Source of the DNA: Lentisphaeria bacterium
GTDB lineage: Bacteria; Verrucomicrobiota; Lentisphaeria; Victivallales; UBA1829
Assembly: GCA_003526375.1 (NCBI GenBank)
Contig: DPDG01000015.1
Span: 1-22,314, forward strand
Length of the DNA stretch: 22,314 bases
Direction of reading: 5' to 3'
The translations under genes and the position numbers were made by a program. Shown piece after piece: positions 14,544 to 21,639 of the stretch (positions are counted from its first letter, which is position 1; every line of letters begins with the position of its first letter). The notes beneath the pieces were generated by a model, which was not told the DNA's origin, searched no databases, and saw nothing but the letters and a program-made list of their open reading frames with translations.

Positions 14544-15848
14544 ATGAAAACGTATACGGAACCGGCAAGAACCATTCCCGTTGCTACGGAAACGGAAGTC
14601 CTGATTGCAGGCGGAGGCCCCGCCGGAATCGGAGCGGCTCTCGGTGCGGCGCGCGCCGGAGCGAAAGTCATGATCGTGGAACAGTCCAACGCGCTTGGCG
14701 GAATGGCGACCGGCGGCATGATGTCGCACTGGAGCGGCGGCTCGACCTCGCCGCTTCTCGACGAGATCATGCACCGCGCCTGCGAAAGCACGTCCCTGCC
14801 GAAGAATCCGAATGAGGGCTACAGTTGGTGCATCAGCCATGAGTGTCTCAAGAGCACCCTGCTTCAGATGATGGACGAAGCGGGGGTAAAGGTTCAGCTT
14901 TACACTCAGATTGCCGATGTGATCATGGACGGCAACCGCGTCGCGGGGATTATCACGGAAAGCAAATCCGGGCGCGAGGCAATCATGGCGAAAGTCGTGA
15001 TCGACGCCACCGGCGACGGCGATGTCGCGGCGCGCGCGGGTGCGGAATATGAACTCGGACGCGAAGGCGATCATCTCTGCCAGCCTGTCACGCTGATGTT
15101 CCGCATCGGCGGCGTTGATTACTCCAGAGCGATCTTTCCCGGCAGTTTCGAGTCCTATATCGATGTGCCGAAAGGAGAGATTCAGGCACTCGGCAAGTCC
15201 GTTCTGACGCATCCCGCCGGACACGTGCTGCTCTACCGGACACGTATCCCCGGCGAGGTCTGCGTCAACATGACGAATGTCATCAACATCGACGCGACCG
15301 ATGTCCGCCAGTTGACGGAAGCCGAGAAAGTCTGCCGCAGGCAGATGGATGAAATGATTCCTTTCCTGCGTGAATACGCACCCGGATACGAGGATTGTTA
15401 TCTGGTGACTTCCGCATCGAATGTCGGCGTGCGTGAAACCCGCCATTTCAAGGGGCTTTACACGGTAACGGCGGAGGATATCCTTGAGGCGCGGGTCTTT
15501 GATGACTGGATTGCCGCAAGGAATTATTTCAATTTCGACATTCACAGTCTCAAGGGTCCCGGACTCGACGAGAACGGCGCTCAGAGACACTTCCATTCCA
15601 AGGGCGTCTACACGATTCCCTACCGTGCATGTGTGCCAGTCAAAATAGATTCGCTTCTGCTTTCCGGACGCAACATTTCCGGCACGCACAAGGCGCATTC
15701 CAACTACCGTGTCATGCCGATCTGCCTGAATATCGGGCAGGGGGTCGGGACCGCGGCGGCAATTGCTGTCGCGGAAAATATCCTTCCCCGCAACGTCGAT
15801 GTGAAAAAGGTTCAGGCGCTTCTTGGCAAAGCCGGAGTCAAAGTCTGA
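14544..15848 (+). CDS. FAD-dependent oxidoreductase (FAD_oxidored family)
   Basis: 434 residues, AAGGAG five bases ahead of the ATG. The FAD-binding Rossmann motif is GGGPAGIGAALGAARAG (residues 23-39), with Glu46 at the end of the second strand (VMIVEQ) to bind the ribose, followed by NALGGMATGGM. A second FAD contact, DATGDGD, is at 154-160. The C-terminal LLLSGRNISGTHKAHSNYRV and GQGVGTAAAIA close the FAD site. Members occur in polysaccharide loci of Bacteroidota, Planctomycetota and Lentisphaerota; the substrate is usually unknown. No signal peptide. The gene stands alone between the divergent PocR/AraC gene and a strong terminator. Confidence 0.93.
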   Translation: MKTYTEPARTIPVATETEVLIAGGGPAGIGAALGAARAGAKVMIVEQSNALGGMATGGMMSHWSGGSTSPLLDEIMHRACESTSLPKNPNEGYSWCISHECLKSTLLQMMDEAGVKVQLYTQIADVIMDGNRVAGIITESKSGREAIMAKVVIDATGDGDVAARAGAEYELGREGDHLCQPVTLMFRIGGVDYSRAIFPGSFESYIDVPKGEIQALGKSVLTHPAGHVLLYRTRIPGEVCVNMTNVINIDATDVRQLTEAEKVCRRQMDEMIPFLREYAPGYEDCYLVTSASNVGVRETRHFKGLYTVTAEDILEARVFDDWIAARNYFNFDIHSLKGPGLDENGAQRHFHSKGVYTIPYRACVPVKIDSLLLSGRNISGTHKAHSNYRVMPICLNIGQGVGTAAAIAVAENILPRNVDVKKVQALLGKAGVKV

Positions 15849-15863
15849 TTTTCCTGTACAGTC

Positions 15864-15906
15864 AAAAACGCCGGAACGAATCACCATGACTCGTTCCGGC
15901 GTTTTT
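15864..15906. terminator. Strong bidirectional intrinsic terminator
   Basis: Twelve-base perfect arms ACGCCGGAACGA (15868-15879) and TCGTTCCGGCGT (15891-15902) enclose an 11-nt loop, with an A-run before and a T-run after (to 15906). It lies 16 bases after the FAD-oxidoreductase stop and 38 bases after the esterase stop on the other strand, so it can end both transcripts. Confidence 0.92.
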
Positions 15907-15943
15907 ATGATTCAGGCATCCGGTTTCATGCCGAGATGCTTTT

Positions 15944-17824
15944 TCAGCGCAGTTTTTCCGCAATCGCCTTGCGCAGTTCCGGCAGATCGGTTTGCGCGAG
16001 GACACCGGGGATCAGAACGGACAGCGCATAGCCCGGAACCGGCGTCCGGACCATGGAGTCCCAGGAATCCGGTGCGTTCATCAGTTTCAGCGATGTGATT
16101 TTTCCGGAAAGAAGTGCGGCGATCAAAGCGGGGATCGTTCCCTGCCCATTTGCCTGAACCTCTATTTCCGCACCGTTCCGCGCCAGCAGTTCCGCCGCGC
16201 AGAGGATGTCTTTGACTTTACCGCTCAGATAGGGTTTGCCGAACATGAGTCCCAGCGAGGCGTAGTGATAGTCGAACTGGTATTCATTGAAGAAGTCGCG
16301 CGGTTCCGGCTGGTCGCAGCCGGATGGGGTGCATTCGCCGATTCCGCGGATGTCAAGCCCGTATACCGTGACGTCATCGGGGAACGACATTTCCGAGAGC
16401 TCATCCTGCGAATCCAGATGCGGGATATAGAGAACGATCTTCTTTGTCTCCGGCAGATGGAAATAAAGTGTATTCTTTGCTTTCAGCTTGAGTACACTCA
16501 TGAGGCGTCCGTCCGGTTCCGTTTCGAGCCCGAAACGGGAATAGAACCCCTTGTCCGTATAGCGTCCGCGCAGGACACGGTAGTGGGGAATGAACGCCTC
16601 ATCGAGTTTCAGCAGATTCCGCATGAGTTCGCAGAGTTCCCGTTTCGTGCGGGGCTTTCTGGCGGCTGCCAGCCCGGAAGCTTTTTCCGCCGCAAATTCA
16701 CGGATGTATTTGTTGACCGGAAGATTTCTGACCTGTCCTTCCGGTGCGCAGTAAATCTCCTGTTCAGGAGAGAGTTTAACGTCATCAGGCTCGGCGGCGG
16801 GCGCCGCGACTTTTGCCGTGTCATTGAACAGGGAATACATGGCTTCCCTGTTTTCCTTTGAATATCCGTGATCGCCGTGCCCGATCGTCAGGCGGATCGA
16901 ATCTTCCGCGCCGAGAAGCCGGTAGACTTTGCGGACCTCCTCATAAGTTTCTCTGGTGCCGCGCGGGTCGAAAAAGTCATTGCTCTGTCCGAGGACGACA
17001 AGCGGACGGGGGGCGCGCGCGATCAGGAAATCTCCCATTTCGAGTCCTGCCGCCAATGTGCCGGGAGGCATCTGCTCCGAGTCGGCGGGGAGTTCATTTT
17101 CCACATTGTGCACCCAGGTGGTGATGTAACAGCTCGGAGCCGCCATCGTCAGACGGTCTTCCAATGCATTGACGAAAGTCGTCATGGTTCCGCCTCCGGA
17201 ATTCCCTGTGAGTCCGACGCGCGTCGTGTCCACTTCCGGACGGCTCAGCAGATAATCGAGCCCGCGGACCGCATCCCATGCGCGCCACGCCCCCATGGTT
17301 TCTCCCGTCAGCAGAAGCTGTTTTCCCATGACATTGTGTTCCCAGCAGCAATTGCCCTTGAAATCCGGAAAGTCAAGGAACTGGAGCCGTTCGCCCTGGC
17401 TGACGGGATCAATGGCAAGGACGGCGTAGCCTTTCATGGCGAGCGCCCGCTGGCAGGTCTGATAGACATCGGACGCTTTTCCGTTTCCGGAATGTCCGCA
17501 GAGAAAGAGAACCGCCGGAACCTTTTCCGTCGTCTTCGGCAGATAGAGATTGCCGGTTACCGGATATTTCGGGCGGCTGTAATAGATGATCTTGTGCATG
17601 ACATAGGACCCGAAATCAAGAGTCCCGGTCTCCTGTGCATCCAGCGGCGTTTTTTCTGCGGGGAAAGGGAAAAGTTTTGCGATTTTTGCCCTGACCCCGG
17701 CGACATACCGTTCCGCATCCTCTTTGGTGCGCAGCGTTTCAAGACGTGCTTTTCTTGCGGTGAAATTTTTTCTGACGAGGTCCAGATAATAATCCTGGAC
17801 CGCAGTTCCGAACAGAGGCGTCAT
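15944..17824 (-). CDS. Alpha/beta hydrolase, acetyl-xylan-esterase-like, with a second degenerate hydrolase half
   Basis: 626 residues; AAGGAG eight bases before the ATG at 17824. The first half is an acetyl-xylan-esterase or AB_hydrolase_7-like domain: YPVTGNLYLPK, FLCGHSGNGK near the oxyanion region, the nucleophile elbow GLTGNSGGG with Ser209, acid candidates Asp283 and Asp286 (GQSNDFFDPRG), and His316 or His319 (GHGDHGYS). The second half (about 400-626) looks like another alpha/beta core (VYGLDIRGIGECTP), but the elbow equivalent reads VQANGQGTIPA with no serine. No signal peptide is seen, so it probably deacetylates imported oligosaccharides in the cytoplasm. The promoter holds a LacI-type palindrome. 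Pectin or other sugar ester substrates are possible as well as xylan. Confidence 0.88.
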   Translation of the reverse strand: MTPLFGTAVQDYYLDLVRKNFTARKARLETLRTKEDAERYVAGVRAKIAKLFPFPAEKTPLDAQETGTLDFGSYVMHKIIYYSRPKYPVTGNLYLPKTTEKVPAVLFLCGHSGNGKASDVYQTCQRALAMKGYAVLAIDPVSQGERLQFLDFPDFKGNCCWEHNVMGKQLLLTGETMGAWRAWDAVRGLDYLLSRPEVDTTRVGLTGNSGGGTMTTFVNALEDRLTMAAPSCYITTWVHNVENELPADSEQMPPGTLAAGLEMGDFLIARAPRPLVVLGQSNDFFDPRGTRETYEEVRKVYRLLGAEDSIRLTIGHGDHGYSKENREAMYSLFNDTAKVAAPAAEPDDVKLSPEQEIYCAPEGQVRNLPVNKYIREFAAEKASGLAAARKPRTKRELCELMRNLLKLDEAFIPHYRVLRGRYTDKGFYSRFGLETEPDGRLMSVLKLKAKNTLYFHLPETKKIVLYIPHLDSQDELSEMSFPDDVTVYGLDIRGIGECTPSGCDQPEPRDFFNEYQFDYHYASLGLMFGKPYLSGKVKDILCAAELLARNGAEIEVQANGQGTIPALIAALLSGKITSLKLMNAPDSWDSMVRTPVPGYALSVLIPGVLAQTDLPELRKAIAEKLR

Positions 17825-17880
17825 TCTTCATCTCCTTAATAAATATGAATTGAACCCGAAATCCGTTCCGGTTTGTTTTT

Positions 17881-17909
17881 ACTATAAATGCCAACGTTGG
17901 CAAAATCAA
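17881..17909 (-). promoter_or_regulatory. Promoter of the esterase gene
   Basis: On the minus strand TTGATT (17909-17904) and TATAGT (17886-17881) are separated by exactly 17 bp, placing the start near 17874 and the leader at about 50 nt. The spacer is almost filled by the palindrome at 17889-17902. Confidence 0.7.
17889..17902. promoter_or_regulatory. LacI/GalR-type operator, perfect 14-bp palindrome
   Basis: TGCCAACGTTGGCA is a perfect inverted repeat with a central CG, the hallmark of LacI/GalR-family operators (for example purine and catabolite sites of that family). It sits between the -35 and -10 boxes of the esterase promoter, where a bound repressor would block RNA polymerase. No LacI-family gene is in the window; the partial GntR-type gene at the left edge is a different DNA-binding family. 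Confidence 0.7.
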
Positions 17910-18076
17910 GATGCATTTTCTGAAAAAGTCTTGTTTTTACAAGAGCGGATGAGGAGGCGGGGACAGGAAGGCAAATGGAGCGTTCATGAAAAACGGAACA
18001 AAAAGTTTGAGTTCATTTCCCCCCTTCCATTCCTGTTTCAAGTTCCGGGAGAGAGGTGTTTCACGATATTGGTTTA

Positions 18077-18105
18077 CAGGCGCATTGCAGTGAGCAACAC
18101 GCCTG
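18077..18105 (-). terminator. Hairpin after the GH2 gene
   Basis: CAGGCG (18077-18082) pairs with CGCCTG (18100-18105) and, inside a two-base internal loop, TTGC pairs with GCAA around a 5-nt loop. It lies 17 bases beyond the GH2 stop. No U-run follows on the minus strand, so termination is uncertain. The rest of the 298-bp gap (17825-18122) holds only the esterase promoter. Confidence 0.35.
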
Positions 18106-18122
18106 CGGCGTCCGGCTGCGGC

Positions 18123-19922
18123 TCAGAGCTTGCTCCAGGATGGTTTCATGGAGAAAATATTGCGGATTGTCTCCGCATCGAACTTCGGCGTGCGGTCATA
18201 ATTGTAGATGCCGTTCTGCTCCTGCTCGATGTCTGTCAGTTGCGTGTAGCAGTAGCCTGCCGCTTTCGGGTTTTTGACGATGCATCCGGTAAGTTCCGCA
18301 ATACGCTTTTCCGCCTCCACCTGTGTGAGCGTCTCTTTGTTGTACCCCCAGGAGTTGTCGGCATAGGGCTTGCGGTCTTCCGGGATGAAGCCGACTCCGC
18401 CGTATTCATCCATGAGATAGGGCTGTCCGTGATATGCCTCCGCCTCGACTTCCGGGTAATGCATGAAGACGGGCGACTGGTTCAGAGCGGATGAGAGCTC
18501 CTCGTCCGTCTGATGATAGGTATGCACCGTCCAGAGGTCGGTTTTGACATGGATGTAGCCGGATGTATCGTTTACGGGACGTGTGGAGTCCAGTGTGCGC
18601 GTGAGATCATAGACGTCGGCTATGATCCTTCTGTGTTCCTCCAGGTCATGATATCCGCAGGTCTCGTTCAGCGGCGTCCATGCGATGATGGACGGATGGT
18701 TGATGTCCCGTTCGACGAGCGCCGTCCATTCCGCCAGATAATCGCGGAAGGTCAGATTGTAGTTCGGATTTGTTTTTCCGAAATGCTGCCAGAAAGAGAT
18801 TCCCCAGCTCGGATATTCCGCCCACGTGAGATAGCCGAGTCTGTCCGCCCAGTAGTGGAAGCGCTCATCGAAAATCTTCTGGTGGAGACGCGCCCCGTTG
18901 AATCCGGCTTTCATGGAAAGTTCGATGTCCCGCCTGAGCGCATTGTCGTCGGGAGCCGTCCAGATGCCGTCTTCATAAAAACCCTGATCCAGCACGAAAC
19001 GCAGAAAGACCGGCTGATTGTTCAAATAACATTTCCCGTCTTCGATATGAATTTTGCGGAGTCCCGCATAGGAGGAAACCTGATCCAGCACATTTCCGTT
19101 TTCATCTTTCAGAACATAGCGGACGTCATAAAGGAACGGATGTTCCGTATCCCATGCCTTGGGATTTTTCAGCCTGAGCGTGACCATACTGCCGTTTCCT
19201 GCGGCAACCGTTTCCGAAGCGGCTTCCTGCCCGTTGTCCAGCAGGGTGACGGAGAGCCGCAGCCCGCGTCGTTCCTTGTGGAAAACCGGCAGGAACGAGA
19301 ATGCGCCGTTGTCGAAATCCGGGATGATGCGGCAGCTTTTCAGGGCATACGGAGAAACCGCCTCCATCCAGACCGTCTGCCAGATGCCTGTTGTCCTGGT
19401 ATAGTTGCAGGCGCGGGACTTGAACGTGGGGCTCTGCTTGCCGAAAGGCTGGAGCCCGTTGCGGATCTCGTCTTCCACCCGGACAACGAGATCGTGCGTT
19501 TTTCCCGGCTCCGCTTTGCCTGTCAGGTCAACGGTAAAGGGGGAGGTTCCGCCGGTATGCCTGCCGGCTTCCGTTCCGTCAAGGTAAACGATGGTCTTGT
19601 AGTCAACTCCGCCGAAGTGAAGCAGGATTTTCCTGTCCGCCCATTCCTCGGGGATTTCGAGCTTGCGGTGATACCACATCATTTCAATGAAATCCGTGAA
19701 CCCGACCCCGGAAAGACGGCTTTCCGGGCAGAACGGAACCGTGATCCTGCCTTCAAACGAGGTTGCTTTCCTCCATTCCCTTTCGTCGCCGCTGCGTGAG
19801 AAATCGAACGCATAGGTCCATTCTCCGTTGAGATTCAGCCAGTCCGTCCGTTCAAACTGGGGCCTCGGATATTCGTTTCTTGGTACCATAATTCTGTAAA
19901 ACTCCTTGTTTTGGTGTTGCAT
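18123..19922 (-). CDS. Glycoside hydrolase family 2 enzyme (beta-galactosidase/beta-glucuronidase type)
   Basis: 599 residues. The N-terminal sugar-binding jelly roll (LNGEWTYAFDF, VPFCPESRLSG, WYHRKLEIP, HFGGVDYKTIVYLDG) is followed by an immunoglobulin-like domain with TRTTGIWQTVW, then the TIM barrel. The acid/base is Glu420 in TPLNETCG and the nucleophile Glu506 in LMDEYGG. The protein is shorter than LacZ-type enzymes and lacks their C-terminal domains. No signal peptide, so cytoplasmic. AAAGGA lies five bases before the ATG at 19922; a second start at 19889 (MVPRNEYPRPQFER) also has AAGGAG but at a longer distance. It is divergent from the AraC gene at 20005, the probable regulator. Galactoside, glucuronide or mannoside specificity cannot be decided by reading. 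Confidence 0.93.
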   Translation of the reverse strand: MQHQNKEFYRIMVPRNEYPRPQFERTDWLNLNGEWTYAFDFSRSGDEREWRKATSFEGRITVPFCPESRLSGVGFTDFIEMMWYHRKLEIPEEWADRKILLHFGGVDYKTIVYLDGTEAGRHTGGTSPFTVDLTGKAEPGKTHDLVVRVEDEIRNGLQPFGKQSPTFKSRACNYTRTTGIWQTVWMEAVSPYALKSCRIIPDFDNGAFSFLPVFHKERRGLRLSVTLLDNGQEAASETVAAGNGSMVTLRLKNPKAWDTEHPFLYDVRYVLKDENGNVLDQVSSYAGLRKIHIEDGKCYLNNQPVFLRFVLDQGFYEDGIWTAPDDNALRRDIELSMKAGFNGARLHQKIFDERFHYWADRLGYLTWAEYPSWGISFWQHFGKTNPNYNLTFRDYLAEWTALVERDINHPSIIAWTPLNETCGYHDLEEHRRIIADVYDLTRTLDSTRPVNDTSGYIHVKTDLWTVHTYHQTDEELSSALNQSPVFMHYPEVEAEAYHGQPYLMDEYGGVGFIPEDRKPYADNSWGYNKETLTQVEAEKRIAELTGCIVKNPKAAGYCYTQLTDIEQEQNGIYNYDRTPKFDAETIRNIFSMKPSWSKL

Positions 19923-19941
19923 TGTTTCCTTTTTCTTATAA

Positions 19942-19970
19942 ATTATACTTCATGAAATGGAAATCTCCAA
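19942..19970 (-). promoter_or_regulatory. Promoter of the GH2 gene
   Basis: On the minus strand TTGGAG (19970-19965) and a perfect TATAAT (19947-19942) have a 17-bp spacer. The weak -35 box suggests activator dependence. On the plus strand TATACT (19944-19949) overlaps the same bases and may serve as the -10 box for the divergent AraC gene. Confidence 0.55.
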
Positions 19971-20004
19971 TAGAGATAAAATCATAAACATGAGGATTAT
20001 GATC

Positions 20005-20835
20005 ATGTGCGCATGGAAAGAGACATTTTTTTCAATGCCGATGCCGCCGAAAGACGCTCCGCTGAAGCTTCTGCTGGCAGGATTCACGCATAAAGACGCC
20101 TCTTACCGGATTGTGCGGAACGGGTTGGACGACATCTATGTTCTGGAATATGTCATCAGCGGCAAAGGGCATCTCCACTGGGGGGATAAGTACTATACGC
20201 CGACGGCGGGGGACGTCTATCTGCTTCAGCCTCATGTCAGCCATGAATATTATTCCGATCCCGCCGATCCCTGGGAGAAGATCTGGTTCAACCTGAGCGG
20301 TCCGCTGATGGACGCCCTGTGCGACGCCTACCGTCTGCACGGCGTCGTCTACTTTCATCACTGCCGTCTGGAAAAAGAGTTTCTGGATACCGCGGAACTG
20401 CTTCGGCGGCAGGAACGGAATTTTTATCAGGAGTTCGCACTCCGGATTCACCGTATCATCTCTCTGATCGACCTCTGGCGCAGAGAGCATCCCGAGGTCA
20501 GGAAATCACCGGAGGGAATCCGCCTGAAAGAGTATCTTGACGCGAACTGGCAGGAGAACATTTCCCTGGGCGCGCTTGCCTCGCTGATCCGCAAATCCCC
20601 TGCGCAGACGCTGCGCATTTTCCAGAAGGACTGGAACTGCTCTCCTTATGCCTATCTTCAGGAGCAGCGCTCCTTTCTGGCGCGCCAGTATCTGGAGAAT
20701 TCGGATTATCCCGTCAAGATTCTGGCTTCCATGCTGGGATTCAAAGATGAATTTTATTTTTCGAACTGGTTCAAGGAAAAAAACGGAATCTCTCCGAGCG
20801 CCTACCGGAAGCGATTCCGCGAAAGTCTTTTGTGA
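20005..20835 (+). CDS. AraC-family transcriptional regulator (paralogue of the one at 9248)
   Basis: 276 residues from the chosen start (MCAWKETFFSMPMPPKD), which has AGGA eight bases upstream and aligns with the N-terminus of the paralogue (CRCFREMFIPF). Upstream in-frame ATGs at 19957 and 19990 lack a site, and 19957 falls in the GH2 promoter. The cupin sensor holds YVLEYVISGKGHLHWGD and AGDVYLLQPHVSHEYYSDPA, then DPWEKIWFNLSG; the helix-turn-helix region holds LIRKSPAQTLRIFQKDWN and GFKDEFYFSNWFKEKNGISP. It is divergent from the GH2 gene, the likely target, and converges with the MarC gene only 2 bp away. The sensor differs more from the paralogue than the DNA-binding part does, suggesting a related but distinct ligand. 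Confidence 0.92.
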   Translation: MCAWKETFFSMPMPPKDAPLKLLLAGFTHKDASYRIVRNGLDDIYVLEYVISGKGHLHWGDKYYTPTAGDVYLLQPHVSHEYYSDPADPWEKIWFNLSGPLMDALCDAYRLHGVVYFHHCRLEKEFLDTAELLRRQERNFYQEFALRIHRIISLIDLWRREHPEVRKSPEGIRLKEYLDANWQENISLGALASLIRKSPAQTLRIFQKDWNCSPYAYLQEQRSFLARQYLENSDYPVKILASMLGFKDEFYFSNWFKEKNGISPSAYRKRFRESLL

Positions 20836-20837
20836 AC

Positions 20838-21440
20838 TTATTTCAGGTGGAATGCCAGCTTGATTCCCTTGATCATCATTTCAAACGCCATCGTGGTAAG
20901 CAGGAGCCCCATCAGCGATTCCAGCGCGGACAACGCCTTGGTCCCGAGGAACTTGCCTGCATAGCGCCCGCTCATGAGAATCAGGGTGCATATTCCCCAT
21001 GCCGTAATCAAAGCGGCGCTTCCGGACAGTGAGGCTTCGATGCCGCCTTTGCCTCCGACGATGATTGCCGTGGACATTGCGGCGGGACCCGCAAACAGCG
21101 GAATGGCGAGCGGAACGATGAACGGTTCCTTTGTCGGGTCTCCGGGAGCCTTCGCGTCTTTTGCCGCCGAACTGAATACCAGCTTGATTGCGATCATGAA
21201 CAGGATGATCCCCCCGGACAATTCCAGCGATGCCTGTGTCAGATTCAGATATTTCAGGATCGCGCCTCCGCAGAACAGGAAAAGGAGCAGAACCCCCAGC
21301 GCGATCAGGGATTCCCTGATTACGATAAAACGATACCTTGCAGCGCCGGTTCCGTCCAGCTCCGCGATAAAGACCGGCAGATTGCCGAGCGGATTCATGA
21401 CGAGAAAAAACAAAATCAGTGTGGAAACGAAACTGTCCAT
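20838..21440 (-). CDS. MarC-family integral membrane protein
   Basis: 200 residues with about six membrane helices. The family opening FFLVMNPLGNLPVFIAEL is clear, as are ELSGGIILFMIAIKLVF, PLAIPLFAGPAAMSTAII and SLMGLLLTTMAFEMMIKGI. The start is taken as ATG 21440 because AAGGGGG lies five bases upstream; a GTG at 21446 would overlap that site. The length fits the family. The transport substrate of MarC/YhgN proteins is not established, and the early link to multiple antibiotic resistance was withdrawn. It has its own promoter and seems unrelated to the sugar locus. Confidence 0.92.
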   Translation of the reverse strand: MDSFVSTLILFFLVMNPLGNLPVFIAELDGTGAARYRFIVIRESLIALGVLLLFLFCGGAILKYLNLTQASLELSGGIILFMIAIKLVFSSAAKDAKAPGDPTKEPFIVPLAIPLFAGPAAMSTAIIVGGKGGIEASLSGSAALITAWGICTLILMSGRYAGKFLGTKALSALESLMGLLLTTMAFEMMIKGIKLAFHLK

Positions 21441-21460
21441 AAACACCCCCTTTTTTCATT

Positions 21461-21488
21461 ACCATAACATGAAATGCCGTTTTTGCAA
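21461..21488 (-). promoter_or_regulatory. Promoter of the MarC-family gene
   Basis: On the minus strand TTGCAA (21488-21483) and TATGGT (21466-21461) with a 16-bp spacer; the start would be near 21454, just ahead of the ribosome binding site. Confidence 0.5.
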
Positions 21489-21546
21489 GTTTTTTTGCGT
21501 CTGCGGAATTTCCACCGCCGGGTGAATAAAAAATACCGGCAACGAT

Positions 21547-21563
21547 GGAAAAATCATTTTTCC
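21547..21563. other. Inverted repeat upstream of proB
   Basis: GGAAAAA and TTTTTCC form perfect 7-bp arms around TCA. It precedes an AT-rich TATATT/TATTAT stretch (21568-21575) that may be the proB -10 region, though no good -35 box was found. It could be an operator or a leader hairpin. Nothing else stands out in the 199-bp gap between MarC and proB. Confidence 0.3.
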
Positions 21564-21639
21564 GGAGTATATTATTTCTCTTATATGTATATGTGCGGGC
21601 TGATGCCGGAAACAGATGATAATCTAATGAGAATATGAG

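Noticed and set aside
14439..15887. 482-codon minus-strand open frame opposite the FAD oxidoreductase
   Set aside because: It is antisense to a gene with complete FAD-binding motifs, runs through the divergent promoter region and shows no domain.
17850..18494. 214-codon plus-strand open frame in the gap before GH2
   Set aside because: More than half is antisense to the GH2 gene and the remainder crosses the hairpin and the 298-bp gap; no ribosome site or domain.
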